Assembly (NCBI GenBank): GCA_902626645.1
Contig: CACOGC010000003.1
Span: forward strand, 62,001-126,000
Origin: an uncultured Pelagibacteraceae bacterium
GTDB lineage: Bacteria; Pseudomonadota; Alphaproteobacteria; Pelagibacterales; Pelagibacteraceae
DNA length: 64,000 nucleotides
Direction of reading: 5' to 3'
The notes beneath the pieces were generated by a model. The model saw only the letters and a list, made by a program, of their open reading frames with translations, did not search any database and had not been told where the DNA came from. This document shows, piece by piece, positions 47,514-57,204 of this stretch (positions within the stretch are counted from its first letter, which is position 1; each line of letters starts with the position of its first letter). A program made the position numbers and the translations under genes.

Positions 47514-47942
47514 ATGTTAAAAAATAGCGAATTTGTTAGCAAATTAAGAAATTCTGGTCTTAGACCCACTAAACAAAGGCTTAAAATTTGCGAAGTCTTA
47601 TTTAACAGAGACAAAACATTTCACTTTACAATTAATGATTTAGCAAAAAACATTTCAGAAAATTTTAATGAAAAAATATCCTTAGCTACAATTTACAACA
47701 CAATTCATGCTTTTAAAGATAAAGGATATTTAAAAGAAATTACGATCAGTAGCGATAAAAGTTATTTTGATACAAATATTACTAAACATCATCATTTTTA
47801 TGATGAGGATACAAATTTACTAATAGATTGTAATGATAACGAGATTGGAAAAGTTAATATTAAAAATAATATTACAGGAAAAAAAATTAGTTCTGTGGAA
47901 GTTTTAGTAAGAGTTGCGAGTGATACTCAAAATCAAAATTAA
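47514..47942 (+). CDS. irr: Fur family regulator, Irr type
   Basis: Iron/haem-responsive regulator of 142 residues. The N-terminal winged helix has [10 protein letters not shown] and [22 protein letters not shown]; Tyr-Asn after the Thr-Ile is characteristic of Irr. The His-rich haem/metal site reads [16 protein letters not shown]. The divergent neighbour fabA is a common position for irr in alphaproteobacteria. ICE-like boxes at its own start and at the downstream katG promoter support both its identity and its targets. Confidence 0.86.
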   Translation: MLKNSEFVSKLRNSGLRPTKQRLKICEVLFNRDKTFHFTINDLAKNISENFNEKISLATIYNTIHAFKDKGYLKEITISSDKSYFDTNITKHHHFYDEDTNLLIDCNDNEIGKVNIKNNITGKKISSVEVLVRVASDTQNQN

Positions 47943-47966
47943 AAAATCTTCCTTTCTTACATTTAT

Positions 47967-47983
47967 ATTATAATTATTCTAAA
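47967..47983. promoter_or_regulatory. Irr-type (ICE-like) box 1 upstream of katG
   Basis: ATTATAA TTA TTCTAAA. Its reverse complement, TTTAGAA TAA TTATAAT, is nearly identical to the box before irr. It ends 3 bases upstream of the TTGACA -35 of katG. Confidence 0.6.
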
Positions 47984-47986
47984 TTG

Positions 47987-48014
47987 TTGACATTTAGTTT
48001 AGAATTATTATAAA
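47987..48014 (+). promoter_or_regulatory. katG promoter
   Basis: A perfect -35 TTGACA (47987-47992), a 16-bp spacer and -10 TATAAA (48009-48014). It lies 39 bases before the katG ATG. The -10 is inside the second ICE-like box. Confidence 0.72.
47998..48014. promoter_or_regulatory. Irr-type (ICE-like) box 2 over the katG -10
   Basis: TTTAGAA TTA TTATAAA, matching the ICE consensus except at one or two positions and almost identical to the box before irr. It covers the -10 hexamer of the katG promoter, so binding there would block transcription. Confidence 0.65.
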
Positions 48015-48052
48015 TTAACAATTCTAATAATCATGGGGAAAATACAAAAATT

Positions 48053-50290
48053 ATGAGTACTGAAAATTTCAAAAACAAGTCTTTTAAAGCTAATCAAATG
48101 AGCAAATGTCCTTTTACCGGTGCAGGAACACCTGCAAAGTTTTCTGCAGGAAGAGGTCAAACAGTAAGAGACTTTTGGCCAAATAGTTTAAATCTTAAAA
48201 TTCTTAGTCAGCACTCAAATTTATCCAACCCTATGGATAAAAAATTTAATTATGCAAAAGAATTTAAAAAACTAAATTACAAAGCATTAAAAAAAGATTT
48301 AAAAAAATTAATGACAGATTCGCAAGAATGGTGGCCAGCAGATTATGGTCATTATGGCCCGTTATTTATTAGATTAGCTTGGCATGCCGCAGGAACTTAT
48401 AGAACTGGTGATGGTCGAGGTGGAGCAGGAACAGGTAACCAGAGATTTGCGCCACTTAATTCTTGGCCAGATAATGTAAACCTAGATAAAGCCAGATTAC
48501 TTTTATGGCCTATTAAAAAGAAATATGGAAGAAAAATTTCATGGGCAGATTTATTCATACTTGTTGGAAACGTGGCTTTAGACTCAATGGGTTTCAAAAC
48601 TTTTGGTTTTGGAGCTGGTAGAACTGATATTTGGGAACCAGAAGATGATATTTATTGGGGTTCAGAAAAAGAAATGCTAGGTGTGGAAAGATATAGCGGA
48701 AAAAGAGATTTAGAACAGCCATTAGGAGCTTCACATATGGGTTTAATCTATGTAAATCCGCAAGGCCCTGACGCTAATCCAGATCCAAAATTAGCAGCAC
48801 ATGATATTAGAGAAACATTTGGCAGAATGGCTATGAATGACTATGAGACAGCAGCATTAGTTGCTGGAGGACATACGTTTGGAAAATCTCATGGTGCAGC
48901 ATCTGAGTCATTTAAAGGACCAGACCCTGAGGCTTCAAAACTTCAAGATCAGTCAACTGGGTGGAATAGTGGATATAAATCTGGAAAAGGTGTTGATACA
49001 ATAAGTAGTGGTATTGAGGGCGCTTGGACTCAAAATCCAATTCAATGGGATATGGGTTATTTGGATTGTTTATATGGACATGAGTGGGAACTTACAAAAA
49101 GCCCAGCTGGTGCTCACCAATGGACTCCGAAGAAAAATGGGCAAGAGATTAAAATGGTTCCCGATGCACATAAAAAAGGTGTGCTTCATCCACCAATGAT
49201 GCAAACAACCGACATATCGATGAAAGTTGACCCTAGCTATGGACCTATCACAAAACATTTTCACCAAAATCCAAAAGAATTTCACGATGCTTTTGCGAGA
49301 GCATGGTTTAAATTAACTCACAGAGATATGGGGCCAAGAGTTTGCTATCTTGGTAGCGAGGTTCCAAAAGAACAACTAATTTGGCAGGATCCAATTGATA
49401 AACCTAAATACAAACTTAAATCAAAGGATGTTAAAGATTTAAAAAGTAAAATCTCTAAATCAAAAATATCAATTTCAGATTTAGTTTCTACCGCATGGGC
49501 TTCAGCATCTACGTTCAGAGGCTCTGATAAAAGAGGTGGTGCTAATGGTGCAAGAATAATGTTGGAACCACAAAAAAATTGGAAAGTGAACAATCCAAAA
49601 AAATTATTGACTGTAATTAGAGCTTTAGAAAAAATTAAAAGCAAATTCGATAGTAAAAAGAAAAGTGTTTCAATGGCAGACTTAATTGTGCTATCTGGTG
49701 GTGTTGGTATCGAAATGGCTGCAAAAAAAGCTGGCTACAAAGTTCAAGTTCCATTTTCAGCAGGAAGGGGAGATGCAAGGCAAGATCAGACTGATATTAA
49801 CTCATTTAGTCTTTTAGAACCACAAGCAGATGGTTTCAGAAATTACCTAAATGGTGGAGCATCAAATGTTTCTGCAGAGGAAAAACTAGTTGATAAGGCT
49901 CAATTGATGGGTTTAACAGCTCCAGAAATGACTGCACTTGTGGGTGGTATGAGAGTATTAAACACAAATTTTGATGGCTCAAAACATGGTGTTTTTACTA
50001 ACAGACCTGGTTCTCTTACTAACGATTATTTCATAAATCTTTTAGACATGAATACCACTTGGAAAGAGGAGGATAAATCTGAACAAACATTTGTTGGTAA
50101 AGATAGAAGAACTCAAAAAACTAAATGGAAGGCGACAAGAGTTGATTTAATTTTTGGTTCAAATTCTCAACTAAGAGCTCTAGCTGAGGTTTATGCTTGT
50201 GAGGACTCAAGTAATAAATTTATAAATGATTTTATTGCCGCATGGGTAAAAGTTATGAATTCAGATCGATTTGACTTGAAGTTAAATTAA
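48053..50290 (+). CDS. katG: Catalase-peroxidase KatG
   Basis: Bifunctional haem enzyme that destroys hydrogen peroxide. The 745-residue protein has the distal Arg-Trp-His (R107, W110, H111 in [13 protein letters not shown]), the Tyr of the Trp-Tyr-Met cofactor (Y233 in LIYVNPQGP), the Met (M259 in GRMAMNDYE) and the proximal haem ligand His (H274 in AGGHTFGK). The second, haem-free half is complete. The promoter carries two ICE-like boxes, suggesting control by the adjacent Irr. The presence of KatG is worth noting for a streamlined marine bacterium. Confidence 0.97.
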   Translation: MSTENFKNKSFKANQMSKCPFTGAGTPAKFSAGRGQTVRDFWPNSLNLKILSQHSNLSNPMDKKFNYAKEFKKLNYKALKKDLKKLMTDSQEWWPADYGHYGPLFIRLAWHAAGTYRTGDGRGGAGTGNQRFAPLNSWPDNVNLDKARLLLWPIKKKYGRKISWADLFILVGNVALDSMGFKTFGFGAGRTDIWEPEDDIYWGSEKEMLGVERYSGKRDLEQPLGASHMGLIYVNPQGPDANPDPKLAAHDIRETFGRMAMNDYETAALVAGGHTFGKSHGAASESFKGPDPEASKLQDQSTGWNSGYKSGKGVDTISSGIEGAWTQNPIQWDMGYLDCLYGHEWELTKSPAGAHQWTPKKNGQEIKMVPDAHKKGVLHPPMMQTTDISMKVDPSYGPITKHFHQNPKEFHDAFARAWFKLTHRDMGPRVCYLGSEVPKEQLIWQDPIDKPKYKLKSKDVKDLKSKISKSKISISDLVSTAWASASTFRGSDKRGGANGARIMLEPQKNWKVNNPKKLLTVIRALEKIKSKFDSKKKSVSMADLIVLSGGVGIEMAAKKAGYKVQVPFSAGRGDARQDQTDINSFSLLEPQADGFRNYLNGGASNVSAEEKLVDKAQLMGLTAPEMTALVGGMRVLNTNFDGSKHGVFTNRPGSLTNDYFINLLDMNTTWKEEDKSEQTFVGKDRRTQKTKWKATRVDLIFGSNSQLRALAEVYACEDSSNKFINDFIAAWVKVMNSDRFDLKLN

Positions 50291-50309
50291 GCTATAAAGC
50301 GGAAAAAAA

Positions 50310-50906
50310 ATGGTAAAAGCAAATTTTGAAGATTTCTATGAAGTTCCCAATCTTAATTTTGATATATCAAAGTTAAGAGAGGACTTAGATAAAATTTTAA
50401 AAGCTAAAAAATTCAATTCTCCCGGGGTTACCCACTTTGGAGCAATACCATTAAACCAAATTCCAAACGATAGAAGTTCTATTGAGGGAAATAATATAAG
50501 AGGAAAATATTGGACTATTGCAGATGAAACTGGAAAAGAAGTTTCTCGAGATATTGATATTGATGAAACAAAATATACCCAATTAGTTCCTGAATTTGAA
50601 AAAACATATTTTAAAGAAGTTTACGAAACTTTAAGTAAAAGGTTTAAACTAGGTAGAGTAAGACTTTTATTAAAAGAACCAAGATCGACATTGAGCTGGC
50701 ATAAAGATCCTGAATGCAGACTGCATGTGCCCATTATTACTAATAAAGGTTGCTCTATGGTAATTGAAAATGTAGCAAAACATCTTCCAGCTGATGGTAA
50801 GGTTTGGATAACAAATAATACAAAATACCATAACTTTTTTAATGGAGGAGAGCAGGCTAGAGTGCACCTAGTTGCATGTGTACTTGAAAGTCCGTTTAAA
50901 AAATAA
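50310..50906 (+). CDS. Aspartyl/asparaginyl beta-hydroxylase-like 2-oxoglutarate oxygenase
   Basis: A 198-residue protein with the double-stranded beta-helix pattern of the Asp/Asn hydroxylase family: LSWHKDPECRLHVPIITN supplies the first metal His and the conserved Arg-x-His-x-Pro block, and ARVHLVACV supplies the distal His. It would need Fe(II) and 2-oxoglutarate; the substrate is unknown. It starts 20 bases after katG and overlaps the DUF2061 gene by one base, so it may share the Irr-controlled katG promoter. Confidence 0.75.
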   Translation: MVKANFEDFYEVPNLNFDISKLREDLDKILKAKKFNSPGVTHFGAIPLNQIPNDRSSIEGNNIRGKYWTIADETGKEVSRDIDIDETKYTQLVPEFEKTYFKEVYETLSKRFKLGRVRLLLKEPRSTLSWHKDPECRLHVPIITNKGCSMVIENVAKHLPADGKVWITNNTKYHNFFNGGEQARVHLVACVLESPFKK

Positions 50907-51148
50907 TGGAATTGACAACCGGCATATTTAAAGCTGCTGGACAGATCTACACAAATAATAGAGGCTCAATTTTAAGAACAATTGTTTATACAATTGGTCA
51001 TTTTGTAATAGCTATAACTGTTTTAATGCTTGTTGCTGATGTCAGCTTTATGATAGCACTAACAGACGCAATAGTAGAACCAATAGCTAATTCTATATGG
51101 TATTTTATTTTAGATAAGTGGTGGGCGAGTAAATCAAAAAACTCTTAA
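50906..51148 (+). CDS. DUF2061 family small membrane protein
   Basis: An 80-residue protein of the DUF2061 type, with two hydrophobic helices (TIGHFVIAITVLMLVADVSF shown in part, and IANSIWYFILDKWW) and the conserved Arg-x3-Thr ... Glu-Pro ... Trp-Tyr pattern. Function is unknown. The ATG overlaps the stop of the oxygenase gene, so it is the third gene of the katG unit. Its stop shares a TTAA with the convergent SH3 gene. Confidence 0.78.
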   Translation: MELTTGIFKAAGQIYTNNRGSILRTIVYTIGHFVIAITVLMLVADVSFMIALTDAIVEPIANSIWYFILDKWWASKSKNS

Positions 51149-51600
51149 TCTAATACACCCCAAATATTGTCTGTATTTATCCAACCTTCAAAATCATCCG
51201 TATTTATTTTGCACCAAATTCCATTGCATTTTTGAACTATTAGAACTCTTCCCCTTTTAATTTTAGCCAACGGTCTAGAAAAATTTGTTGGATTTTCAAA
51301 TAAAATTTTATCTTTTGTGGGAATGATTGAATTTATTTTTTTTAATTGAGACCAATGTATCCATCCGCTGTTGTTTTTAAAATCAATTACTCTTCGCCAG
51401 TTCTCTTTTTTATCAATTTGCTTTAGAGGTAAATTCACTTTTTTATAAATAAACTTTATAGGAGATTCAAAACTCGGTCCATACCTTACATTCACCTTAC
51501 TTTTCTTTAAAGACAAGAAAGTTTCTTGAGCAGAACTTAATGAGGTAAAAGATAATAAAAATAAAGTTATAAGAAAAAGTTTAAATTTTTTTTTTAACAT
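51145..51600 (-). CDS. Secreted SH3-domain protein
   Basis: A 151-residue protein with a signal peptide (LFLITLFLLSFTSLSSA, cleavage before QE) and two bacterial SH3-like repeats: KVNVRYGPSFESPIKFIY ... SGWIHWSQL and a second one ending KCNGIWCKINTDDFEGWI. Such proteins usually bind peptidoglycan or another envelope partner. Last gene of the leftward ubiE-ubiB-coaBC-dut-thiF run, overlapping the previous gene by 20 bases. Confidence 0.82.
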   Translation of the reverse strand: MLKKKFKLFLITLFLLSFTSLSSAQETFLSLKKSKVNVRYGPSFESPIKFIYKKVNLPLKQIDKKENWRRVIDFKNNSGWIHWSQLKKINSIIPTKDKILFENPTNFSRPLAKIKRGRVLIVQKCNGIWCKINTDDFEGWINTDNIWGVLD

Positions 51601-52339
51601 CTTTTAACTTTTTAAATTTAATTTTTCTAAAATTCAGATTTAATAGATCTATAACTAAAACTTGACCATTCAAATTTTTACCAATAGATAAAATTTTTTT
51701 TAAAATTTCATTCGCTTGCATAATTCCTATTATACCAGCTACTGTCCCCAAGATGCCTTCATATTCACAATTTAATATATCGTCTGAAATCTCATATTCT
51801 TGATAAAAAGATCTTATACAAGGTGTTTTTTTATTTTTAAAATCAAAACTAAAAATATGACCATCAAATTTACTTATTGCTCCGGTTACAAGAAATTTTT
51901 TATATTTTCTTGAAACATCATTAATTAAAAACTTTGTTTCAAAATTATCTGATCCATCAATTATGTAGTCAAAATTTTTTATAATTTTTTGACAATTGTT
52001 AATATTAAATCTTACTTTATACGCGTTTACTTTTATTTTTGAGTTTATCTTTTTTAATTTTTTTTGAGCAGACTTTACTTTGGATTTTTTTAAGTCTTCG
52101 ATGCTGTAAAGACTTTGTCTGTGAATATTTGATAAATTAACAATATCAGGGTCAACAATGCCCAAAACACTTACGCCTGCTCTTGCTAAGAACTCAGCCG
52201 CTGGACAACCTAAACCTCCCATCCCAATAATTAAAACTTTTGCTCCAATAATTTTTTTTTGGCCTAAGCTTCCAATATTTTTTAAAACTATTTGTCTTGA
52301 AAATCTCTCTATTTGATTTTTATCTAAATTGATATTCAT
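51581..52339 (-). CDS. HesA/MoeB/ThiF family adenylyltransferase
   Basis: E1-like enzyme that adenylates the C-terminal Gly of a small sulphur carrier (MoaD or ThiS). The 252-residue protein has the ATP loop GMGGLGCPAAEFLARAGV, DPDIVNLSNIHRQSLY, IDGSDNFETKFLIND and the TVAGIIGIMQA segment. The two Cys-x-x-Cys zinc pairs of E. coli MoeB are not seen, and there is no rhodanese domain. MoeB versus ThiF cannot be decided from sequence. It overlaps dut by four bases. Confidence 0.85.
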   Translation of the reverse strand: MNINLDKNQIERFSRQIVLKNIGSLGQKKIIGAKVLIIGMGGLGCPAAEFLARAGVSVLGIVDPDIVNLSNIHRQSLYSIEDLKKSKVKSAQKKLKKINSKIKVNAYKVRFNINNCQKIIKNFDYIIDGSDNFETKFLINDVSRKYKKFLVTGAISKFDGHIFSFDFKNKKTPCIRSFYQEYEISDDILNCEYEGILGTVAGIIGIMQANEILKKILSIGKNLNGQVLVIDLLNLNFRKIKFKKLKDVKKKI

Positions 52340-52773
52340 TTACCTGTTGAACCAAATCCACCTTTACCTCTGATAGATTTAGGTAAATCGTTTTTTTCTT
52401 CTAATTCCATCTTGACCACAGGTGCTAATATCATTTGAGCAATTCTATCACCATTATTAATTGAAAAATTTTCATTACCATGATTATAGATGATAACCTT
52501 TATTTCTCCTCTGTAATCACTATCAATTGTTCCTGGAGTGTTTAACACACTAATATTATTTTTGGCTGCTAAACCTGATCTTGGTCTTATTTGAATCTCA
52601 TAATCTTCTGGGAAAGCAACAGATAATCCTGTGGGAATTAAAACAGATGTTTTAGGTTTTAGAATAATGGGCTCTTTTATAAATGCGATTAAGTCTACAC
52701 CTGATGCGCCACTGGTTTTATATTCAGGTAATTGTACATCTGGGTCAAGTTTTTTGATTAGAACTTTAACCAT
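52336..52773 (-). CDS. dut: Deoxyuridine 5'-triphosphate nucleotidohydrolase
   Basis: Trimeric dUTPase that keeps uracil out of DNA. The 145-residue protein has all five motifs, including SGVDLIA, RPRSGLAAKN, GTIDSDYRGEI, DRIAQMI and the C-terminal RGKGGFGSTGK. The coaBC stop shares one base with its ATG; coaBC-dut pairing is common in proteobacteria. Confidence 0.97.
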   Translation of the reverse strand: MVKVLIKKLDPDVQLPEYKTSGASGVDLIAFIKEPIILKPKTSVLIPTGLSVAFPEDYEIQIRPRSGLAAKNNISVLNTPGTIDSDYRGEIKVIIYNHGNENFSINNGDRIAQMILAPVVKMELEEKNDLPKSIRGKGGFGSTGK

Positions 52774-53978
52774 TAATTTATTTGAGCAACTATTCTATCT
52801 ACAATTTCCTCTGAAATCTCTGACTTCTTTTTTAATGAAAGTTTCTCCTTTTTCATTTTTTTATTTTTATAGAAAATTGTAACTTCATTATTTTCATTAT
52901 TAAAACCACTTTCATCTTTTGAGACGTCGTTAGCTATTATCCAGTCGCAATTTTTATCTTTTAATTTTTGCACAGCATTTTTCTCTAAACTTGTTGTTTC
53001 AGCTGCAAAACCTATAACCATTTTTGGTCTCATAGAGTTATGATTTGAAACATAGTTTAAAATATCGATACTCCTCTCTAAATTTAATATCAAATTATCA
53101 ACTTTTTTAATCTTTTCTTTATGTTCATAACTAGCTTTGAAATCAGCAACAGCAGCAGCAAATACAGCTATATCAGTTGGAAGATTTTTTTGAGTGGCTT
53201 TAAACATTTCTTCAGCAGTCTCAACTTTGATTAATCTAATATTTTCATCTATTTTTAGGTTTGTAGGTCCAGATATTAAAGTGGTATCAAAACCTCTTTT
53301 ATAGAGCGATTTTGCTATCTCGTAACCCTGTTTACCACTAGATTTATTTGTAATAAATCTTACAGGATCTATATATTCATTAGTAGGACCCGCAGTTACA
53401 AGAGCTTTGAGTTTATTATTTTTGATCTTACTAAATAAAAAATTTTGAATTTCTTCATAAATAACTAAAGGTTCAGACATTTTACCCTCACCATATTCAC
53501 CACAAGCCATATCACCTATTTCAGGCCCAATAATTTTGTAGCCAAAACCTTTCAATGTTTTTAGATTATTTTGTGTAGACTGATGGTCCCACATTCTAAC
53601 ATTCATTGCTGGAGCTAAAAAAACTTGTTTATTTGAAGCTAATATAACTGTGGATGATAAGTCCTCTGAGTTACCCTGGCTTAATTTGGAAATGGTGTTG
53701 GCAGTTGCTGGAGCGACGATGATTACATCGGCCCATCTTGATAAAGAAATATGGTCCATTTCTGTCTCATTTTCTAGGCTAAATAAATCATCATAAACTT
53801 TACCTTGAGATAAAGAGGCTACAGATAATGGGGTTACAAACTCCTTTGCACTTTTAGTTAGTATTGTTTTTATTTCAGCATTATTCTTTCTAAACATTCT
53901 TATCGTTTCAAGACTTTTGTAAGCAGAAATTCCACCACATATTATAAAAAGAACTTTTTTGTTTGATAAATCTTTCAT
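52773..53978 (-). CDS. coaBC: Bifunctional phosphopantothenoylcysteine decarboxylase/synthetase CoaBC
   Basis: Two consecutive steps of coenzyme A synthesis. The 401-residue protein has a CoaC flavoprotein domain (1-180; CGGISAYKSLE, APAMNVRMW, DMACGEYGEGKM with the catalytic Cys) and a CoaB synthetase domain (about 190-400; TAGPTNEYIDPVRFITNKSS, shown in part, and NDVSKDESGF). Length is normal. It lies eight bases after ubiB. Confidence 0.96.
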   Translation of the reverse strand: MKDLSNKKVLFIICGGISAYKSLETIRMFRKNNAEIKTILTKSAKEFVTPLSVASLSQGKVYDDLFSLENETEMDHISLSRWADVIIVAPATANTISKLSQGNSEDLSSTVILASNKQVFLAPAMNVRMWDHQSTQNNLKTLKGFGYKIIGPEIGDMACGEYGEGKMSEPLVIYEEIQNFLFSKIKNNKLKALVTAGPTNEYIDPVRFITNKSSGKQGYEIAKSLYKRGFDTTLISGPTNLKIDENIRLIKVETAEEMFKATQKNLPTDIAVFAAAVADFKASYEHKEKIKKVDNLILNLERSIDILNYVSNHNSMRPKMVIGFAAETTSLEKNAVQKLKDKNCDWIIANDVSKDESGFNNENNEVTIFYKNKKMKKEKLSLKKKSEISEEIVDRIVAQIN

Positions 53979-53986
53979 CGACTGAA

Positions 53987-55555
53987 TTAAAATATTAAAA
54001 GACCAAAAATTACAAGGATTAATAAACCAATAATAGATTGGTTTCTAAAAGCAGTCATTTCTGATTTTTGAGTGTTTAAGGCCGTATAGGAATTTGAATT
54101 TTGTGGGATTTGTCCACTAGCAAGATAAGTAAGAGCTTGATTAGCTTTATCCATAATTTCAGGAAATTCTGGTAATCTTTTTATTACTTCAGATGTATTT
54201 TGAAGTGTCTCATTTAGTTTTGTCATTGGATCTTTTGTTTCTTTTAGCCAACTTTCAAGAACTGGTTTTGAAGTGGTCCAAATATTTGTATTTGGATTTA
54301 ATTTTCTAGCTACACCTTCAACAACAACCATTGTTTTCTGTAACATTAGAAGCTGAGGTTGAGTTTGCATGTTAAATTTTTCTGTGACATCAAATAGTTG
54401 CTTTAATAATTTTCCTCCAGAAATATCTTTAACTGCTTGACCAAAAATTGGTTCACCGATGGATCTTAGGGCTTGAGCTAAATCATCTATTGGAACTTCT
54501 TTTGGCACAAGACCTGCAATCAAATGTACTTCAGCAACTTTACGATAATCTCTTTGAATAAAACCAAATAAAATTTCAGCTAAAAATCTTTTACTCATTT
54601 TATCTAATCTACCCATAATTCCAAAATCAATCGGAACAATTTGACCATCATTATCTATGAAAATATTGCCTTGGTGCATATCTGCATGAAAAAAACCATC
54701 TCTTACAGCATGTCTTAAAAAATTTTGAATAATATCCTCTGCAATTTTTTCAGTATTAAATTCTTTATTTTTTAGTTCTTCCGTTTCTCTAATAGATATT
54801 CCATCCACCCAATCTAGGGTCATTACATTTTCGCTTGTATAATTCCAATAAATTTGAGGAACTCTAAATCCAACATCATTCTTTGTATTTTCAGCATATT
54901 CATTTGCAGCAGCTGCTTCAAATCTTAAATCCATCTCTAGATTTGTGATTTCTTTTAATAAAAATACTACTTCTACCAGCTTGAGTCTTTTTGTTTTTTT
55001 AATAAATGATTCTATTAAGAAAGCAAAAAGCATTATTGCATCAATTTCCTCATTAAATATTTTTTTTATGTTTGGTCTTAGAATTTTAATTGCAACGTCC
55101 TTAAGAACTCCATTGTCATTTATTTGAGCTTTGTGGACTTGAGCAATTGAAGCAGCAGCAACTGGTTCACTTAAATTTATTATAGAGTCATAACTTTCAT
55201 TACCTAGATCATCTTTAATTATTTCTTTAGCCTGTAACAGAGAAAATGGTGGCAATTTATCTTGAAGGTTTTCAAGTTTTTTGGAAAGTTCTTCACCAAT
55301 TATATCAGGTCTGGTTGCTAAAAATTGGCCAAGTTTAATAAAAGTTGTTCCCATTGACTCTAAAGAGTCAGACAATCTCTCTCCCTCGTCTTTATTTGCA
55401 TCTATTTGTTTTTTTGGTGAAAAGGAAAATGATAATATCTTAAATAAAATCTTTATAAATAAAGGTGGTTCCTTAAATTTTGATACAATATTTAAAATAT
55501 CAGAACAAGCTACTTTTCTTCCAAGTTTAAAGAGATTAATTAATTTTTTTACCAT
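53987..55555 (-). CDS. ubiB: Ubiquinone biosynthesis protein UbiB (atypical kinase/ATPase)
   Basis: ADCK/COQ8-type protein needed for ubiquinone synthesis. I start it at MVKKLINLFK, whose ATG overlaps the ubiE stop (TGATG), giving 522 residues; the frame could begin four codons earlier. Visible are the KxGQ motif (TFIKLGQFLATRPD), the Ala-rich loop (AAASIAQVHKA), HADMHQGNIF and PIDFGIMGRL, and a C-terminal membrane anchor (SIIGLLILVIFGLLIF). Confidence 0.95.
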   Translation of the reverse strand: MVKKLINLFKLGRKVACSDILNIVSKFKEPPLFIKILFKILSFSFSPKKQIDANKDEGERLSDSLESMGTTFIKLGQFLATRPDIIGEELSKKLENLQDKLPPFSLLQAKEIIKDDLGNESYDSIINLSEPVAAASIAQVHKAQINDNGVLKDVAIKILRPNIKKIFNEEIDAIMLFAFLIESFIKKTKRLKLVEVVFLLKEITNLEMDLRFEAAAANEYAENTKNDVGFRVPQIYWNYTSENVMTLDWVDGISIRETEELKNKEFNTEKIAEDIIQNFLRHAVRDGFFHADMHQGNIFIDNDGQIVPIDFGIMGRLDKMSKRFLAEILFGFIQRDYRKVAEVHLIAGLVPKEVPIDDLAQALRSIGEPIFGQAVKDISGGKLLKQLFDVTEKFNMQTQPQLLMLQKTMVVVEGVARKLNPNTNIWTTSKPVLESWLKETKDPMTKLNETLQNTSEVIKRLPEFPEIMDKANQALTYLASGQIPQNSNSYTALNTQKSEMTAFRNQSIIGLLILVIFGLLIF

Positions 55556-56259
55556 CAAAATTTCCATCCACTATGAATAGAAACTATTCCACCTGATAAA
55601 TTTCTATAAGTACATTTTTTAAAATTACTTTTGACCATTGCATCAATTAATTCCTCCTGGTTTAAAAAATCTTCAATACTTTTAATTAGATATTCATACG
55701 GCTGTTTTTCACCAACAACAAACTTGCCAATAGAAGGTATTAGCTTAGAGTAATTTTTATAAAGGGTTTCTAAATTTGTATTCTGGATTTTTGAAAACTC
55801 TAAACTTAAAAAACGACCCCCTGGTTTTAAAACTCTATAAGCTTCAGAAAGAGCCTTCTCTATATTGGCAGTATTTCTTAACCCAAAGCTTATAGTATAA
55901 AAGTCGAATAAATTATCAGATAAAGGAATTTTTTCGGCTGGAGATATAATCCAATTTATATTTTTAAACTTAGATAACTTTTCTTTCCCTTTACTTATCA
56001 TCCTTTTATTTGGATCGACACATGCAACACGAGATAATTTATTTACATGTTTAACAAATAGTTTAGCTATGTCTCCAGTACCACAAGCAACATCAATTAA
56101 ATTTTGATTACTGGATGGATTCATCATATTTAATAGACTTTTTTTCCACAATCGATGAATCCCTAATGACATAAAATCATTCATCAGATCATAACGATCG
56201 TACACTTGATTAAACACATTTTGGACCAATCCTTTTTTATTTTGTAGATATTGTTGCAT
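55555..56259 (-). CDS. ubiE: Ubiquinone/menaquinone C-methyltransferase UbiE
   Basis: SAM-dependent C-methyltransferase of quinone synthesis. The 234-residue protein has NQVYDRYDLMNDFMSLGIHR, the SAM loop DVACGTGD, the TISFGLRN block and LKPGGRFLSLEFSK, all diagnostic. It is the first gene of the leftward operon, divergent from mutM with 32 bases between starts. Confidence 0.96.
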   Translation of the reverse strand: MQQYLQNKKGLVQNVFNQVYDRYDLMNDFMSLGIHRLWKKSLLNMMNPSSNQNLIDVACGTGDIAKLFVKHVNKLSRVACVDPNKRMISKGKEKLSKFKNINWIISPAEKIPLSDNLFDFYTISFGLRNTANIEKALSEAYRVLKPGGRFLSLEFSKIQNTNLETLYKNYSKLIPSIGKFVVGEKQPYEYLIKSIEDFLNQEELIDAMVKSNFKKCTYRNLSGGIVSIHSGWKF

Positions 56260-56291
56260 AATTCAAAAATATATATTCAATATAGTATCAA

Positions 56292-57155
56292 ATGCCAGAA
56301 TTACCAGAAGTAGAAATTGTACGTCAATCTTTAGACAAAAAGATTAAACAAAAAAAGGTCAAAAAAGTAATAGTTAGAAATAGAAATTTAAGAACTAAAA
56401 TCCCACTTAATTTTTCAAGATTCCTTGAAGGCAAAAAAATAATCAAAGTAAAAAGATTTTCAAAATATCTGATTATTTGCCTGTCAAATCAAAGTTATTG
56501 TCTTTTACATCTGGGTATGTCAGGAACTATTCATCTAATTTATAATCAAAAAAAAAGTTTGGTAACTAATACTAGTTTTTATAGCTCACCTACATTACCT
56601 AAAAAACATAATCACGTAGAAATAGTTTTTGATGATCTTAAAATTGTATATAACGATCCAAGAAGATTTGGTTTTTTTGAAATAGTGGTTAATGAATATT
56701 TTTTGGATAAAAGATTCTCTAAACTTGGACCAGAACCTTTTCAATCAGAATTTAACTTAAGTTATATTTATTCTTTTTTAAAAGGAAAAACAAAAAATAT
56801 AAAAAACTTTCTTTTAGATCAAAATTTTGTATCAGGGATAGGAAACATTTATGCAAGTGAAATTTTATTTTTATGTAAAATTAAACCTGATAAAAAAGTA
56901 TCTTTATTAAATAAAGAAGATTGTAAAAAAATAATATTTAATTCTAAAAAGGTTTTGATTAATGCTATCAAAAAGGGAGGATCAAGTATTAGAGATTTTA
57001 AAAACACATCAGGTAAATCAGGAAATTTCCAAAAGAATTTTAATGTTTATGAGAGAAAAGGACTTAATTGTAAGAGGTCTGGATGCAAAGGAATTATTAA
57101 AAAAAAAATGATTTCCAATAGATCTTCTTTTTTTTGTAATATCTGCCAAATATAA
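56292..57155 (+). CDS. mutM: Formamidopyrimidine-DNA glycosylase MutM (Fpg)
   Basis: Base-excision repair glycosylase for 8-oxoguanine. The 287-residue protein starts MPELPEVE, with the catalytic N-terminal Pro2 and Glu3. It has LLHLGMSGT, NDPRRFGFFEI, the helix-two-turn-helix (FVSGIGNIYASEIL) and the C-terminal zinc finger (Cys-x4-Cys ... Cys-x2-Cys, ending FFCNICQ). mutM next to rpsT and dnaA is usual in alphaproteobacteria. Confidence 0.96.
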   Translation: MPELPEVEIVRQSLDKKIKQKKVKKVIVRNRNLRTKIPLNFSRFLEGKKIIKVKRFSKYLIICLSNQSYCLLHLGMSGTIHLIYNQKKSLVTNTSFYSSPTLPKKHNHVEIVFDDLKIVYNDPRRFGFFEIVVNEYFLDKRFSKLGPEPFQSEFNLSYIYSFLKGKTKNIKNFLLDQNFVSGIGNIYASEILFLCKIKPDKKVSLLNKEDCKKIIFNSKKVLINAIKKGGSSIRDFKNTSGKSGNFQKNFNVYERKGLNCKRSGCKGIIKKKMISNRSSFFCNICQI

Positions 57156-57204
57156 TAATTATTTAATTGACCAAAATTCATTCTCAAGTTATACCCCTGC
57201 GCAT

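Noticed and set aside
46940-47614. Longer FabA with a 58-residue N-terminal extension
   Set aside because: The extension runs antisense into irr and does not match Fab[13 protein letters not shown] has a good ribosome-binding site and fits the family start.
48012-48028. Fourth ICE-like box before katG
   Set aside because: AAATTAA-CAA-TTCTAAT keeps only one good half-site; too weak to list with the other three.
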